Below, piece by piece: positions 1-6,980 of a stretch of DNA of 19,013 nt. Numbering within the stretch: the first letter of the stretch is position 1; every line of letters begins with the position of its first letter. Under the pieces are notes generated by a model that saw nothing but the letters and a program-made list of their open reading frames with translations, was not told where the DNA came from and did not search any database. The stretch is from Candidatus Brevibacterium intestinigallinarum (lineage in GTDB: Bacteria > Actinomycetota > Actinomycetes > Actinomycetales > Brevibacteriaceae), in contig DWZY01000297.1 of the NCBI GenBank assembly GCA_019117325.1, forward strand, positions 1-19,013, given 5' to 3'. The position numbers and the translations under genes were made by a program.

Positions 1-1
1 C

Positions 2-22
2 AAGGTCGAGGCCTTCGGCTGA
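2..22 (+). CDS. C-terminal end of an upstream gene (partial)
   Basis: One frame from base 2 reads Lys-Val-Glu-Ala-Phe-Gly and then a TGA stop at 20-22. A strong hairpin follows 20 bases later, which fits the end of a plus-strand gene that began before the window. Six codons are too few to name a product, and an open frame this short could be chance. Confidence 0.3.
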   Translation, partial: KVEAFG

Positions 23-42
23 CACGACCGCACCACTGCAGG

Positions 43-92
43 CACGCATGAGGGGCCGCCGCGAGATGACTCGCGGCGGCCCCTCATTCGTG
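43..92. terminator. Perfect 18-bp hairpin, likely bidirectional terminator
   Basis: Bases 48-65 and 70-87 are exact reverse complements (18 bp) around the loop ATGA. After one mismatched pair (47/88) the stem continues for 4 bp (43-46 with 89-92). It lies between the end of the upstream plus-strand gene and the stop of the minus-strand AI-2E family gene, where a terminator serving both is expected. There is no T-tract on either side, as is common in high-GC actinobacteria. Confidence 0.75.
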
Positions 93-152
93 TGCGCCTC
101 ACTCGTGCGTCTGCATCCGCGGGGTCAGGCACCGGCCCGCCCCGCGGACGCG

Positions 153-1718
153 TCACCGACCGTCGTCGGCCGGGCCCGAGGCCCCCTCACCCTGCTCCTT
201 CGGCCCGCCGTCCGCGGTCGCTGACTCGCTCGGCGTCGACCGGGGCGTCGCAGAGCCATCCGCTGCGGCCTCGGCCTGCGGGGCCCGTCCGCCGGCCGTC
301 GTGCCCGCCGCATCCGTCCGAGGGCCGAAGGTCGAGCGCTCCGTGGCCGTCCGGCCCGCCGGGACCGCACCGCGGTCGGCGGCCTCACGGGTGTCTGCGT
401 CGTCGCGCGGCGCAGCAGTCGCGTCTGCCGGCTCGTCCTCCACCTGGGACTCGGGCGGGTCGTTCGCCACTGCGGATCCGTCCCTGCTGAACACGTCGTC
501 GCCGGCCAGGTAGCGCACCACCGTGTTCGCGACCGCGATGAGCGGAACGGCGAACAGCGCGCCGACGATGCCGAAGAGGAAGCCTCCCGCCGCGACGGTC
601 AGGATGACCGCCAGCGGGTGGACGCTCACGGCCTTGCCCATGATGAAGGGCTGCAGGACGTTGCCCTCGATCTGCTGGACCGCCAGGACCACGGCGAGCA
701 TGATGAGCGCGGAGACGAAGCCCTGGGACACGAGGGCGACGATGATCGCGATCGCGCCGGTCACGACGGCACCGACGATCGGGATGAACGATCCCATGAA
801 CACGAGCAGCGTCAGCGGGATGACGAGCGGGATGCCCAGCGCCATGGCGCCGATGCCGATGCCGATCGCGTCGACGCCCGCGACGATGATCTGCACGCGG
901 ACGTACTGGACGAGGGTCTGCCAGCCGCGCAGCGCCGCTCCCTCCGTCCGTGCCCGCGCCGGTCGCGGCAGCAGGCGGACGGACCAGTTGAACATGTTGC
1001 GGCCGTCGTAGAGGAAGAAGAACGCCGCGACGAGGGCGAGCAGGATGCCGGTCGCGAAGGAGCCCACGGACGACACCGCGCCGGCGGCACCGCCCACCAG
1101 GTCGCTCGCGTTGTTCTCCAGGTACGCGATGGCCTGGTCCAGGCCCTCGTCCATGTACTGGGCGATGATGCTGGAGTCCAGCCCGAAGGGATTCTGGTTC
1201 AGCCAGGCGGTGATCGTCGAGATGCCTGCGAGCACCTGCGTCCACAGCGCGCCGAAACCTGCGACGATCTGCTGACCCACGAGCGCGATGGTCCCCAGCA
1301 CCAGGACGAGGAACCCGATGAAGACGACGGCGGCGGACAGCGCCCGCGGCCAGTTCTTGCGCACCAGGAAGGCGTGGATGGGGCTCAGCAGCGCCGCCAG
1401 CAGGAGGGCGATGAGGGCCGGCAGCAGCACCTGCGACACCTTGGACAGGAGCCACAGCAGGACGCCCACGGCCGCCAGGATGACGATCGTGCGCCAGCTC
1501 CAGGCCGCGGCCAGGCGGAAGGGCGGGGACACGTACGGCTCGTACGCTCCGCGGCCCAGCTCGTCCTCGGTGGGCTCGGTGAAGGTCATCGGTCCGGTGG
1601 GCGGGCCGCCCAGGTAGGAGCCGCCGGGCTGCTGCGCCGCATCCTCGCGCAGGGTCCGGAAGCCCTGCCAGGCTCCCCGGATGCGTTGGGTGAGATCCGT
1701 GCGCCGTTCGTTCGCCAT
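153..1718 (-). CDS. AI-2E/PerM family membrane transporter
   Basis: The product has 521 residues. The family contains E. coli TqsA, tied to autoinducer-2 export, and PerM-like permeases; most actinobacterial members have no known substrate. Hydrophobic segments lie at about 73-117, 127-150, 219-238 and 275-400. The conserved C-terminal membrane part is clear: GSFIPIVGA at about 309-317, then QQIEGNVLQPFIMGKAVSVH at about 348-367, followed by a glycine-rich helix pair. Residues from about 410 to 521 form a tail rich in Ala, Asp, Glu and Pro that is probably disordered and cytoplasmic; it adds about 110 residues beyond the usual core. The ATG at 1718 is preferred although no Shine-Dalgarno is visible: a TATAGT box ends 8 bases upstream, which suggests a leaderless or nearly leaderless transcript. 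The gene is transcribed alone, away from the SGNH-like gene. The family assignment is firm; the substrate is unknown. Confidence 0.92.
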   Translation of the reverse strand: MANERRTDLTQRIRGAWQGFRTLREDAAQQPGGSYLGGPPTGPMTFTEPTEDELGRGAYEPYVSPPFRLAAAWSWRTIVILAAVGVLLWLLSKVSQVLLPALIALLLAALLSPIHAFLVRKNWPRALSAAVVFIGFLVLVLGTIALVGQQIVAGFGALWTQVLAGISTITAWLNQNPFGLDSSIIAQYMDEGLDQAIAYLENNASDLVGGAAGAVSSVGSFATGILLALVAAFFFLYDGRNMFNWSVRLLPRPARARTEGAALRGWQTLVQYVRVQIIVAGVDAIGIGIGAMALGIPLVIPLTLLVFMGSFIPIVGAVVTGAIAIIVALVSQGFVSALIMLAVVLAVQQIEGNVLQPFIMGKAVSVHPLAVILTVAAGGFLFGIVGALFAVPLIAVANTVVRYLAGDDVFSRDGSAVANDPPESQVEDEPADATAAPRDDADTREAADRGAVPAGRTATERSTFGPRTDAAGTTAGGRAPQAEAAADGSATPRSTPSESATADGGPKEQGEGASGPADDGR

Positions 1719-1726
1719 GACGCCAG

Positions 1727-1732
1727 ACTATA
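1727..1732 (-). promoter_or_regulatory. Candidate -10 box of the AI-2E family gene
   Basis: On the minus strand this reads TATAGT, five of six matches to TATAAT. It ends 8 bases before the ATG at 1718, so transcription would start at or just before the start codon. No good -35 box is visible at 16-18 bp. Confidence 0.4.
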
Positions 1733-1818
1733 CGCATGTGCCGCTAGGCTGACGGGTGCGCGCCGCTCCGCCTGGGAGCGCGTGCGAGACCACGGGAACC
1801 GAGGGTGGAGGGGCGGCT

Positions 1819-2733
1819 GTGCGACGGAGGACCGCGGTGACCCTCGCGACCGCCGTGGGCGTCCCGTCCGTGCTCCTGGCGACCGGTTCCCTGCTGCTGC
1901 GGCTCCAGTCCTCGCGCCTGCGCCGCGGCTTCCTCGAGGCCGCTCGGGACTTCGATCCGCCGGGGCTGCGGACCGTCGTCGATCCGCCCACATTCTCCCT
2001 GCCCGACCAGCCGGACCCCGACTCGCCGGACAGCGGCCTCGGCAGCACCCACGGCCTCGGCGCAGACACCGCTCCGCCCGCAGAACCCGCGCCGGGACGG
2101 ACGGACTCCGCCGCCCTCGTCGTCCTGGGCGACTCGTGGCTGGCGGGCTCCGCCCCCTCCGACCCCGCCCGGCTGCTGAGCCGCGGCCTCGCCTCCCTCC
2201 TGGGCATGCCGGTGCGGCTGACCTCGCTGGCGGAGCCGTCCGCCCGCGCGGAATCGCTCATCGCCCAGGTCGATCGCGCGCTGCACGACCCGCACCTGGC
2301 CGTGCGGGGCGGGCCCCGCATCGCCGTGCTCTCGATGGGCACCGCAGACATCCTCTTCCCCGTCACGGGCTCGATCACCCTGGGCGTCCTGTCCTCGGCG
2401 CTCTCCCGCCTGCAGCGCGCGGGCTTCGCGACCGTGCTCCTGTGCTGCCCCAACCTCAGCAGCCTGCCCGGCATCCGCAATCCGCTGCGCACGGTCATGC
2501 GCCGCTCCGCCCGCGTGCTCGCGGGCTCTCAGTGGCTCGCCGCGCTGTCCGCGGGCGCGATGCCGCTCTCGCTCACGCGGATCCTGTCGGGGACCTCGCA
2601 CGTGGGTCTCGTCGACGAGTCCGGCCTGCGCCCCAGCGCGCTGGGGCGCAGGCAGCTGGCCGCCGCCGTGCTGCGGGCGATCGCCGACCGGCACGCTCTG
2701 CCCCGTCACAGCACTCCCACGGAGGATGAATGA
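1819..2733 (+). CDS. SGNH/GDSL hydrolase-like protein with degenerate active site
   Basis: The product has 304 residues from the GTG at 1819, which has GGAGGGG at 1807-1813, 5 bases upstream. The frame stays open to a GTG at 1756 but without a ribosome site. An Arg-rich start and hydrophobic stretch (about 5-28) look like a signal anchor. A Pro/Asp/Ser-rich linker (about 45-95) precedes an SGNH-like fold. VVLGDSW (101-107) carries the nucleophile motif with Ser106. The block III position, normally G-x-N-D, reads GTAD (174-177). The last block, normally D-x-x-H-P, reads LRPSALG (270-276), so arginine stands where the catalytic histidine belongs. The family contains esterases and lipases, often acting on cell-wall or lipid substrates; with the Asn and His missing, activity is doubtful and a binding role is possible. 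The stop overlaps the maf start (ATGA), so the two are likely co-translated. Confidence 0.75.
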   Translation: MRRRTAVTLATAVGVPSVLLATGSLLLRLQSSRLRRGFLEAARDFDPPGLRTVVDPPTFSLPDQPDPDSPDSGLGSTHGLGADTAPPAEPAPGRTDSAALVVLGDSWLAGSAPSDPARLLSRGLASLLGMPVRLTSLAEPSARAESLIAQVDRALHDPHLAVRGGPRIAVLSMGTADILFPVTGSITLGVLSSALSRLQRAGFATVLLCCPNLSSLPGIRNPLRTVMRRSARVLAGSQWLAALSAGAMPLSLTRILSGTSHVGLVDESGLRPSALGRRQLAAAVLRAIADRHALPRHSTPTEDE

Positions 2734-3410
2734 CCCGCCTGCTGCTCGCCTCGGGCTCCCCGTCCCGCCTGCGCATCCTGCAGGGCGCCGGGATCGATCC
2801 GCTCATCGCGGTGCCGGACGTCGACGAGGACGCGCTCGAGGCAGCCCACCCCACCGCCAGCGTCCGTGAGCTCGTGAGCCTCCTGGCCCAGGCGAAGGCC
2901 GAGGCCGTGCTGTCCCGCGTGCCCGACCTCCTCACGCATGAGTCCGGCCCGGACACCACCACCGCCGAGGTCGTGGTCGTCGCCTGCGATTCGGTCCTGG
3001 AACTCGACGGCGAGCCGGTGGGCAAGCCCCACACCGCACAGCGCACCCGCGAGATCTGGCAGCGGATGGCCGGCTCCTCCCCCGTCCTCTGGAGCGCCCA
3101 CTGGGCAGGCGTCCTCGCGCCCGCGAACGACAGCAGCGGCTGGCACCTGCGCGATCACCGCGCCGCGGAGGGCCAGACCCGTGTCCACCTCGCCTCGCCC
3201 AGTGACCGGGAACTCGAGGACTACATCGCGACTGGCGAGCCGTTCGAGGTCGCCGGCGCCCTCACGATCGACGGACTGGGCGGCGCCTTCGTCTCAGGCA
3301 TCGAGGGCGATCACCACAACGTCATCGGCCTGAGCCTGCCGCTGCTGCGCACGATGCTCGCGGACATGGGCGTCCGGTGGACGAGCCTGTGGAGCAGCGA
3401 CGGGGCCTGA
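2730..3410 (+). CDS. maf: Maf-family nucleoside triphosphate pyrophosphatase
   Basis: The product has 226 residues. Maf proteins hydrolyse non-canonical or excess nucleoside triphosphates (dTTP, UTP, modified bases) to the monophosphate plus pyrophosphate, acting in the cytoplasm as house-cleaning enzymes and linked to septum control. Visible family blocks are LLLASGSPSRLRIL (4-17), the nucleotide-binding start; VVACDSVLELDG (83-94), with the general-base Asp87; GEPVGKP (94-100); GEPFEVAGALTIDGLGG (169-185); and a C-terminal NVIGLSLPLL (197-206). Its ATG sits in an ATGA overlap with the stop of the SGNH-like gene, with GGAGGA at 2721-2726 inside that gene. The nearby biotin carboxylase matches the mycobacterial neighbourhood, where maf lies close to acyl-CoA carboxylase genes. 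Confidence 0.93.
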   Translation: MTRLLLASGSPSRLRILQGAGIDPLIAVPDVDEDALEAAHPTASVRELVSLLAQAKAEAVLSRVPDLLTHESGPDTTTAEVVVVACDSVLELDGEPVGKPHTAQRTREIWQRMAGSSPVLWSAHWAGVLAPANDSSGWHLRDHRAAEGQTRVHLASPSDRELEDYIATGEPFEVAGALTIDGLGGAFVSGIEGDHHNVIGLSLPLLRTMLADMGVRWTSLWSSDGA

Positions 3411-3498
3411 CCCGCCCCACAGTCCGCACGCGCCCGCACGACACGCCCGGGACCGCGCAAGCGCCCACGAGAATCGCCCTCCCCGGTTTTGTCCACCA

Positions 3499-3529
3499 TC
3501 GACAACCCGGCGTTGGACTTCCCTATATT
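3499..3529 (+). promoter_or_regulatory. Candidate promoter of the biotin carboxylase gene
   Basis: TCGACA (3499-3504) and TATATT (3524-3529) each match five of six bases of the housekeeping -35 and -10 consensus, but they are separated by 19 bp, longer than ideal. The -10 ends 56 bases before the ATG at 3586. The surrounding 175-bp gap (3411-3585) holds no other feature that I can support. Confidence 0.4.
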
Positions 3530-3585
3530 CGTCGAGGCAGTGACCGGTGTGCGCCCGCACACTCCCCGCAGGGTGAGGAGACCCG

Positions 3586-5382
3586 ATGACCGCAGCGACC
3601 GCAGCATCGCAGGACCGGGAGACGGCGACCGCGCGTCCCGTCCGGAAGGTCCTCATCGCGAACCGGGGCGAGATCGCCCTGCGCATCGTGCGCGCCTGCA
3701 AGGACCTGGGCATCGCCTCGGTCGCCGCGTACTCGGCCGCCGACGCGGGCGCCCTCTTCGTCACCCTCGCGGACGACGCCTTCCGCCTGGAGGGCCGCAC
3801 GGCTGCGGAGACCTACCTCAGCATCCCCACAATGATCGAGCTCGCGCAGAAGTCCGGAGCGGACGCGATCCACCCGGGCTACGGCTACCTGGCGGAGAGC
3901 GCGGAGTTCGCGACGGCCGTCTCCGAGGCCGGACTCACGTGGGTGGGAGCACCCCCGGAGGCGATCCGCGCCCTCGGTGACAAGGCAGGCGCCCGCGCCG
4001 TCGCGCAGGCGGTGGGCGCCCCCGTCGCGCAGGGCTCCCCCGGTCCCGTCGCGACCATTCGCGAGGCCGCCGAGGTCGCGGCCGAGATCGGCTACCCGGT
4101 CGCCTTCAAGGCCGTCCACGGCGGCGGCGGCCGCGGGTTCCGCACGGCGGCGGACGCGAACGCGCTGCCGGCCGCCTTCGAGGCCGCCTCGCGAGAGGCG
4201 AAGGCCGCCTTCGGCCGCGGCGAGTGCCTCATCGAGCAGCAGATCGTCCGTCCCCGGCACGTCGAGACCCAGTGCCTGGCCGACGCCCGGGGCGAGGTCC
4301 GCGTGCTCTCGACCCGCGACTGCACCCTGCAGCGCCGCAACCAGAAGATCCTCGAGGAGGCCCCGGCCCCCGGCCTCGAGCCGCAGCAGGAGCAGACCCT
4401 CATCGAGGCCTCGCAGAGGATCCTCCGCCACGTGGGCTACGTGGGGGCCGCGACCTGCGAGTTCCTGCTGGGCGCGGACGGCCGCATCACCTTCATGGAG
4501 GCGAACGCCCGCATCCAGGTCGAGCACACGGTGACGGAGGAGATCGCGGGCGTCGACCTCGTCGCCTGGCAGCTGCGGATCGCCGGCGGAGAATCGCTGC
4601 CGGAGGCATTCGACAGCCCCCGCGGCCACGCGTTCCAGTTCCGGATCAACGCCGAGGACCCCGCGCACGGCTTCGTCCCGGTCACGGGCACGATCACGGG
4701 CTACCGCGAGCCCTCGGGCCCCGGCGTCCGCATGGACTCCGGCGTGGGTGCGGGCACGGTCGTGGGCTCGGACTTCGATCCGATGCTCGCGAAGCTCATC
4801 GTCTGGGGTCCGGACCGGGAGACCGCGCTGGCCCGCAGCCGCCGCGCGCTCGATGAGTTCGTCCTGGACGGCGTGGCGACCCTCCTGCCCCTGCACCGCA
4901 GCCTCACGGACGCCCCGGAACTCGCCGGCGACCAGCTGCTCGTCTCCACCCGCTGGCTCGAGGAGGACTTCATGCCCGCCTGGTCCGCCGACCGCCTGCC
5001 CGCGCCCGCCGAGGACGGTGCCGCTCCCGCGGAGCAGGTCGAGGTCGTCGTCGAGGTCGACGGCCACCGCCTCGTCGTCTCTGTCCCGGCCGAGCTGGCC
5101 GCACCCGCGGCACGGCCCCAGCGCAGCCGGCGCGTCACGCGCCGGACCGCACGGGCCGCCGCGGCGACCGGCTCGCTCACCGCACCCATGCAGGGCACGA
5201 TCGTCGCGGTCGACGTGGCGCCCGGTGACCGCGTGTCCGCGGGCGACCGCCTGGCCGTCATCGAGGCCATGAAGATGGAGCAGCCGCTCACCGCCGCGCA
5301 CGACGCCGTCGTCCGCGCGGTCGCGGTGGGACCGGGCGCAGGTGTGCGCTCCGGTGACGTCCTCGTCGAGTTCGAGGCCTGA
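3586..5382 (+). CDS. Acyl-CoA carboxylase alpha subunit (biotin carboxylase + biotin carrier)
   Basis: The product has 598 residues. It carboxylates its own biotin with ATP and bicarbonate and hands the carboxyl group to a separate carboxyltransferase to make malonyl- or methylmalonyl-CoA for lipid synthesis. The biotin carboxylase N-domain begins VLIANRGEIALRIVRA (22-37). The ATP-grasp glycine loop is KAVHGGGGRGF, followed by CTLQRRNQKILEEAPAP and EANARIQVEHTVTEE, with the catalytic Glu, Asn, Arg, Gln and Glu retained. A C-terminal carrier domain has the biotinylation motif EAMKM with Lys563. Total length fits the actinobacterial AccA/AccA3 type (about 590-600). The ATG has GTGAGGAG 5 bases upstream. 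Two motifs differ from textbook AccC/AccA3 wording (RRNQK, ANARIQVEHT), so a paralogue with another acyl-CoA preference is possible. No carboxyltransferase gene is in view. Confidence 0.93.
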   Translation: MTAATAASQDRETATARPVRKVLIANRGEIALRIVRACKDLGIASVAAYSAADAGALFVTLADDAFRLEGRTAAETYLSIPTMIELAQKSGADAIHPGYGYLAESAEFATAVSEAGLTWVGAPPEAIRALGDKAGARAVAQAVGAPVAQGSPGPVATIREAAEVAAEIGYPVAFKAVHGGGGRGFRTAADANALPAAFEAASREAKAAFGRGECLIEQQIVRPRHVETQCLADARGEVRVLSTRDCTLQRRNQKILEEAPAPGLEPQQEQTLIEASQRILRHVGYVGAATCEFLLGADGRITFMEANARIQVEHTVTEEIAGVDLVAWQLRIAGGESLPEAFDSPRGHAFQFRINAEDPAHGFVPVTGTITGYREPSGPGVRMDSGVGAGTVVGSDFDPMLAKLIVWGPDRETALARSRRALDEFVLDGVATLLPLHRSLTDAPELAGDQLLVSTRWLEEDFMPAWSADRLPAPAEDGAAPAEQVEVVVEVDGHRLVVSVPAELAAPAARPQRSRRVTRRTARAAAATGSLTAPMQGTIVAVDVAPGDRVSAGDRLAVIEAMKMEQPLTAAHDAVVRAVAVGPGAGVRSGDVLVEFEA

Positions 5383-5432
5383 GACGCAGGCAGCTGACGG
5401 ACCGGGCCCCGTTGTCGGACTCGACCCCGCGG

Positions 5433-6854
5433 TCAGGCCTGGTGGCGGTGCAGCTTGCGCGCGGCCTCGGCGATCGACCCGGTCAGTGACGGGTAGACGA
5501 CGAAGGACTGCGCCAGCTGGTCCACGGTCAGGCGGTTCTCCACTGCCATCGTGAGCGGCAGGATCAGCTCGCTGGCGCGCGGGCCCACGACGACGCCGCC
5601 CAGAACGGAGCCGGATCCGCGGCGGCAGAAGATCTTCACGAAGCCCTCCGTGATGCCCAGCATCTTCGCCCGCGCATTCGTGTGCAGCGGCTGGGTGACG
5701 GTCTCGACCTCGGACGCGTTCTCGCGGAAGTCCGCCTGGGTGAAGCCCACCGTCGCGATTTCCGGTGCGGTGAAGACGTTCGAGGCGACGTTGCGCAGGC
5801 GCAGCGGGAACACCGCGTCGCCCAGCGCGTGGAACATCGCGATCCGGCCCTGCATCGCGGCGACGGAGGCCAGCGGCAGCACTGCCGTGCAGTCGCCCGC
5901 CGCATAGACCCCGGGGACCGAGGTCCGGGAGACTCCGTCGACCACGATGTGACCGGAGTCCTCGACGGCGAGGCCCGCCTCCTCCAGGCCTATCCCGTCC
6001 GTGTTGGGGACGGATCCCACGGCCATGAGGCAGTGCGTGGCGCGGACGATCCGCCCGTCCGCCAGCGTCACGGCGACACCGTCGTCCTCGCGGACCACGG
6101 ATTCCGCGCGGGTGCGCGAGAGGACGTTCATGCCGCGGGCGCGGAAGGCGGTCTCGAGGACTTCGGCAGCATCCTCGTCCTCACCGGGCAGGACGCGGTC
6201 GCGGGAGGACACGAGGGTGACCTCGCTGCCCAGCGCGTGGTAGGCGGAGGCGAACTCCGCGCCCGTCACGCCCGATCCCACGACCACCAGGTGCGGGGGC
6301 AGCTCGTCGAGGTCGTAGAGCTGGGTCCACGTGAGGATCCGCTCCCCGTCCGGGGTCGCCGTGGGCAGCTCACGCGGGTGGGCGCCCACCGCGACGAGGA
6401 CGGTGTCCGCCGCGAGGTCGTACTCCGTGCCGGAGTTCTCGACGACGTGGACGGTGCTCCGGTCGACCAGGGATGCCGTGCCGTGCACCAGCTTGACGCC
6501 GGCGCGCGTCAGACCGTCGCGGATGTCATCCGCCTGCGCGTTCGCGAGTCCCAGGATCCGCTCATTCAGTGCCGCGAGGTCCGGGACGACGGCGGAGGCC
6601 TCACCGCCGTCGCCGCCGGACAGCCCGAAGCGGCCGGCCCCGTTGATCGTCCCCATCACCTCTGCCGTGGCGATGAGGGACTTCGAGGGGACGACATCGG
6701 TGAGCACAGCGGACCCGCCGCAGCGGTTCTGCTCGACGAGCATGACGTCGGCGCCCAGCTGCGCGCCGACGAGCGCGGCCTCGTAGCCGCCGGGTCCGCC
6801 GCCGATGATGACGACACGATGATGCGAGCGATCCAGTACGTTCTTCACGCTCAC
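5433..6854 (-). CDS. lpdA: LpdA-type NAD(P)H:quinone reductase (flavoprotein disulfide reductase family)
   Basis: The product has 473 residues. It has the FAD-binding start VVIIGGGPGGYEAA (14-27), the NAD(P)-binding loop VVGSGVTGAEFAS (191-203), the second FAD motif GVYAAGDCT (315-323) and the C-terminal dimerisation domain of the lipoamide dehydrogenase family. The redox-active Cys pair is absent: CGGSAVLTDVVPSK (45-58) has Ala and Val where the two cysteines belong, and the usual C-terminal His-Pro is Tyr-Pro (VYPSLTGS). This is the pattern of mycobacterial LpdA (Rv3303c), which reduces quinones rather than disulfides, so this is not a dehydrogenase-complex E3. The annotated start is GTG at 6854; the second GTG at 6848 is an alternative, because CAGAAT ends 6 bases upstream of it, suggesting a leaderless start. 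No Shine-Dalgarno is visible. It lies downstream of the carbonic anhydrase-like gene on the same strand, with a hairpin between them. Confidence 0.88.
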   Translation of the reverse strand: MSVKNVLDRSHHRVVIIGGGPGGYEAALVGAQLGADVMLVEQNRCGGSAVLTDVVPSKSLIATAEVMGTINGAGRFGLSGGDGGEASAVVPDLAALNERILGLANAQADDIRDGLTRAGVKLVHGTASLVDRSTVHVVENSGTEYDLAADTVLVAVGAHPRELPTATPDGERILTWTQLYDLDELPPHLVVVGSGVTGAEFASAYHALGSEVTLVSSRDRVLPGEDEDAAEVLETAFRARGMNVLSRTRAESVVREDDGVAVTLADGRIVRATHCLMAVGSVPNTDGIGLEEAGLAVEDSGHIVVDGVSRTSVPGVYAAGDCTAVLPLASVAAMQGRIAMFHALGDAVFPLRLRNVASNVFTAPEIATVGFTQADFRENASEVETVTQPLHTNARAKMLGITEGFVKIFCRRGSGSVLGGVVVGPRASELILPLTMAVENRLTVDQLAQSFVVYPSLTGSIAEAARKLHRHQA

Positions 6855-6915
6855 ATTCTGTCAGAGCGCGACCGACCGGCCCATTCGACGGGGTGCCGGA
6901 CGGGCGGAGCGAGCG

Positions 6916-6941
6916 GAGCGGGTGCGCGGGGCGCACCGCTC
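6916..6941 (-). terminator. Hairpin between the carbonic anhydrase-like gene and lpdA
   Basis: GAGCG-G-GTGCGC (6916-6927) pairs with GCGCACCGCTC (6931-6941) around a 3-base loop, giving 11 bp with one bulged G. It lies just after the stop of the carbonic anhydrase-like gene on the minus strand and before lpdA. It may end transcription or reduce read-through. There is no T-tract. Confidence 0.45.
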
Positions 6942-6946
6942 GCCGG

Positions 6947-6980
6947 CTCAGAGGATCACGGAGCTCAGAGGATCGTGGAG
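6947..6980. repeat. Tandem 17-bp duplication over the carbonic anhydrase-like gene's stop codon
   Basis: Bases 6947-6963 and 6964-6980 are adjacent copies of CTCAGAGGATCnnGGAG with two differences (CA against GT at the n positions). The second copy on the plus strand contains the minus-strand gene's stop and its last codons, so the gene's end was duplicated just past itself. Confidence 0.75.

Noticed and set aside
618..2729. A 703-codon plus-strand frame across the AI-2E and SGNH-like genes
   Set aside because: It is Asp/His/Arg/Gln-rich low-complexity sequence with no motif and runs antisense to one real gene and in another frame of a second.
3523..5301. A 592-codon minus-strand frame opposite the biotin carboxylase
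   Set aside because: It is shadow sequence; the plus strand carries the ATP-grasp and biotin motifs.
5373..5438. Inverted AGGCCTGA / TCAGGCCT at the ends of the biotin carboxylase and lpdA genes
   Set aside because: The arms contain the two convergent stop codons and last codons, and the loop is about 50 bases. It is more likely coincidence of Ala-stop codons than a terminator.
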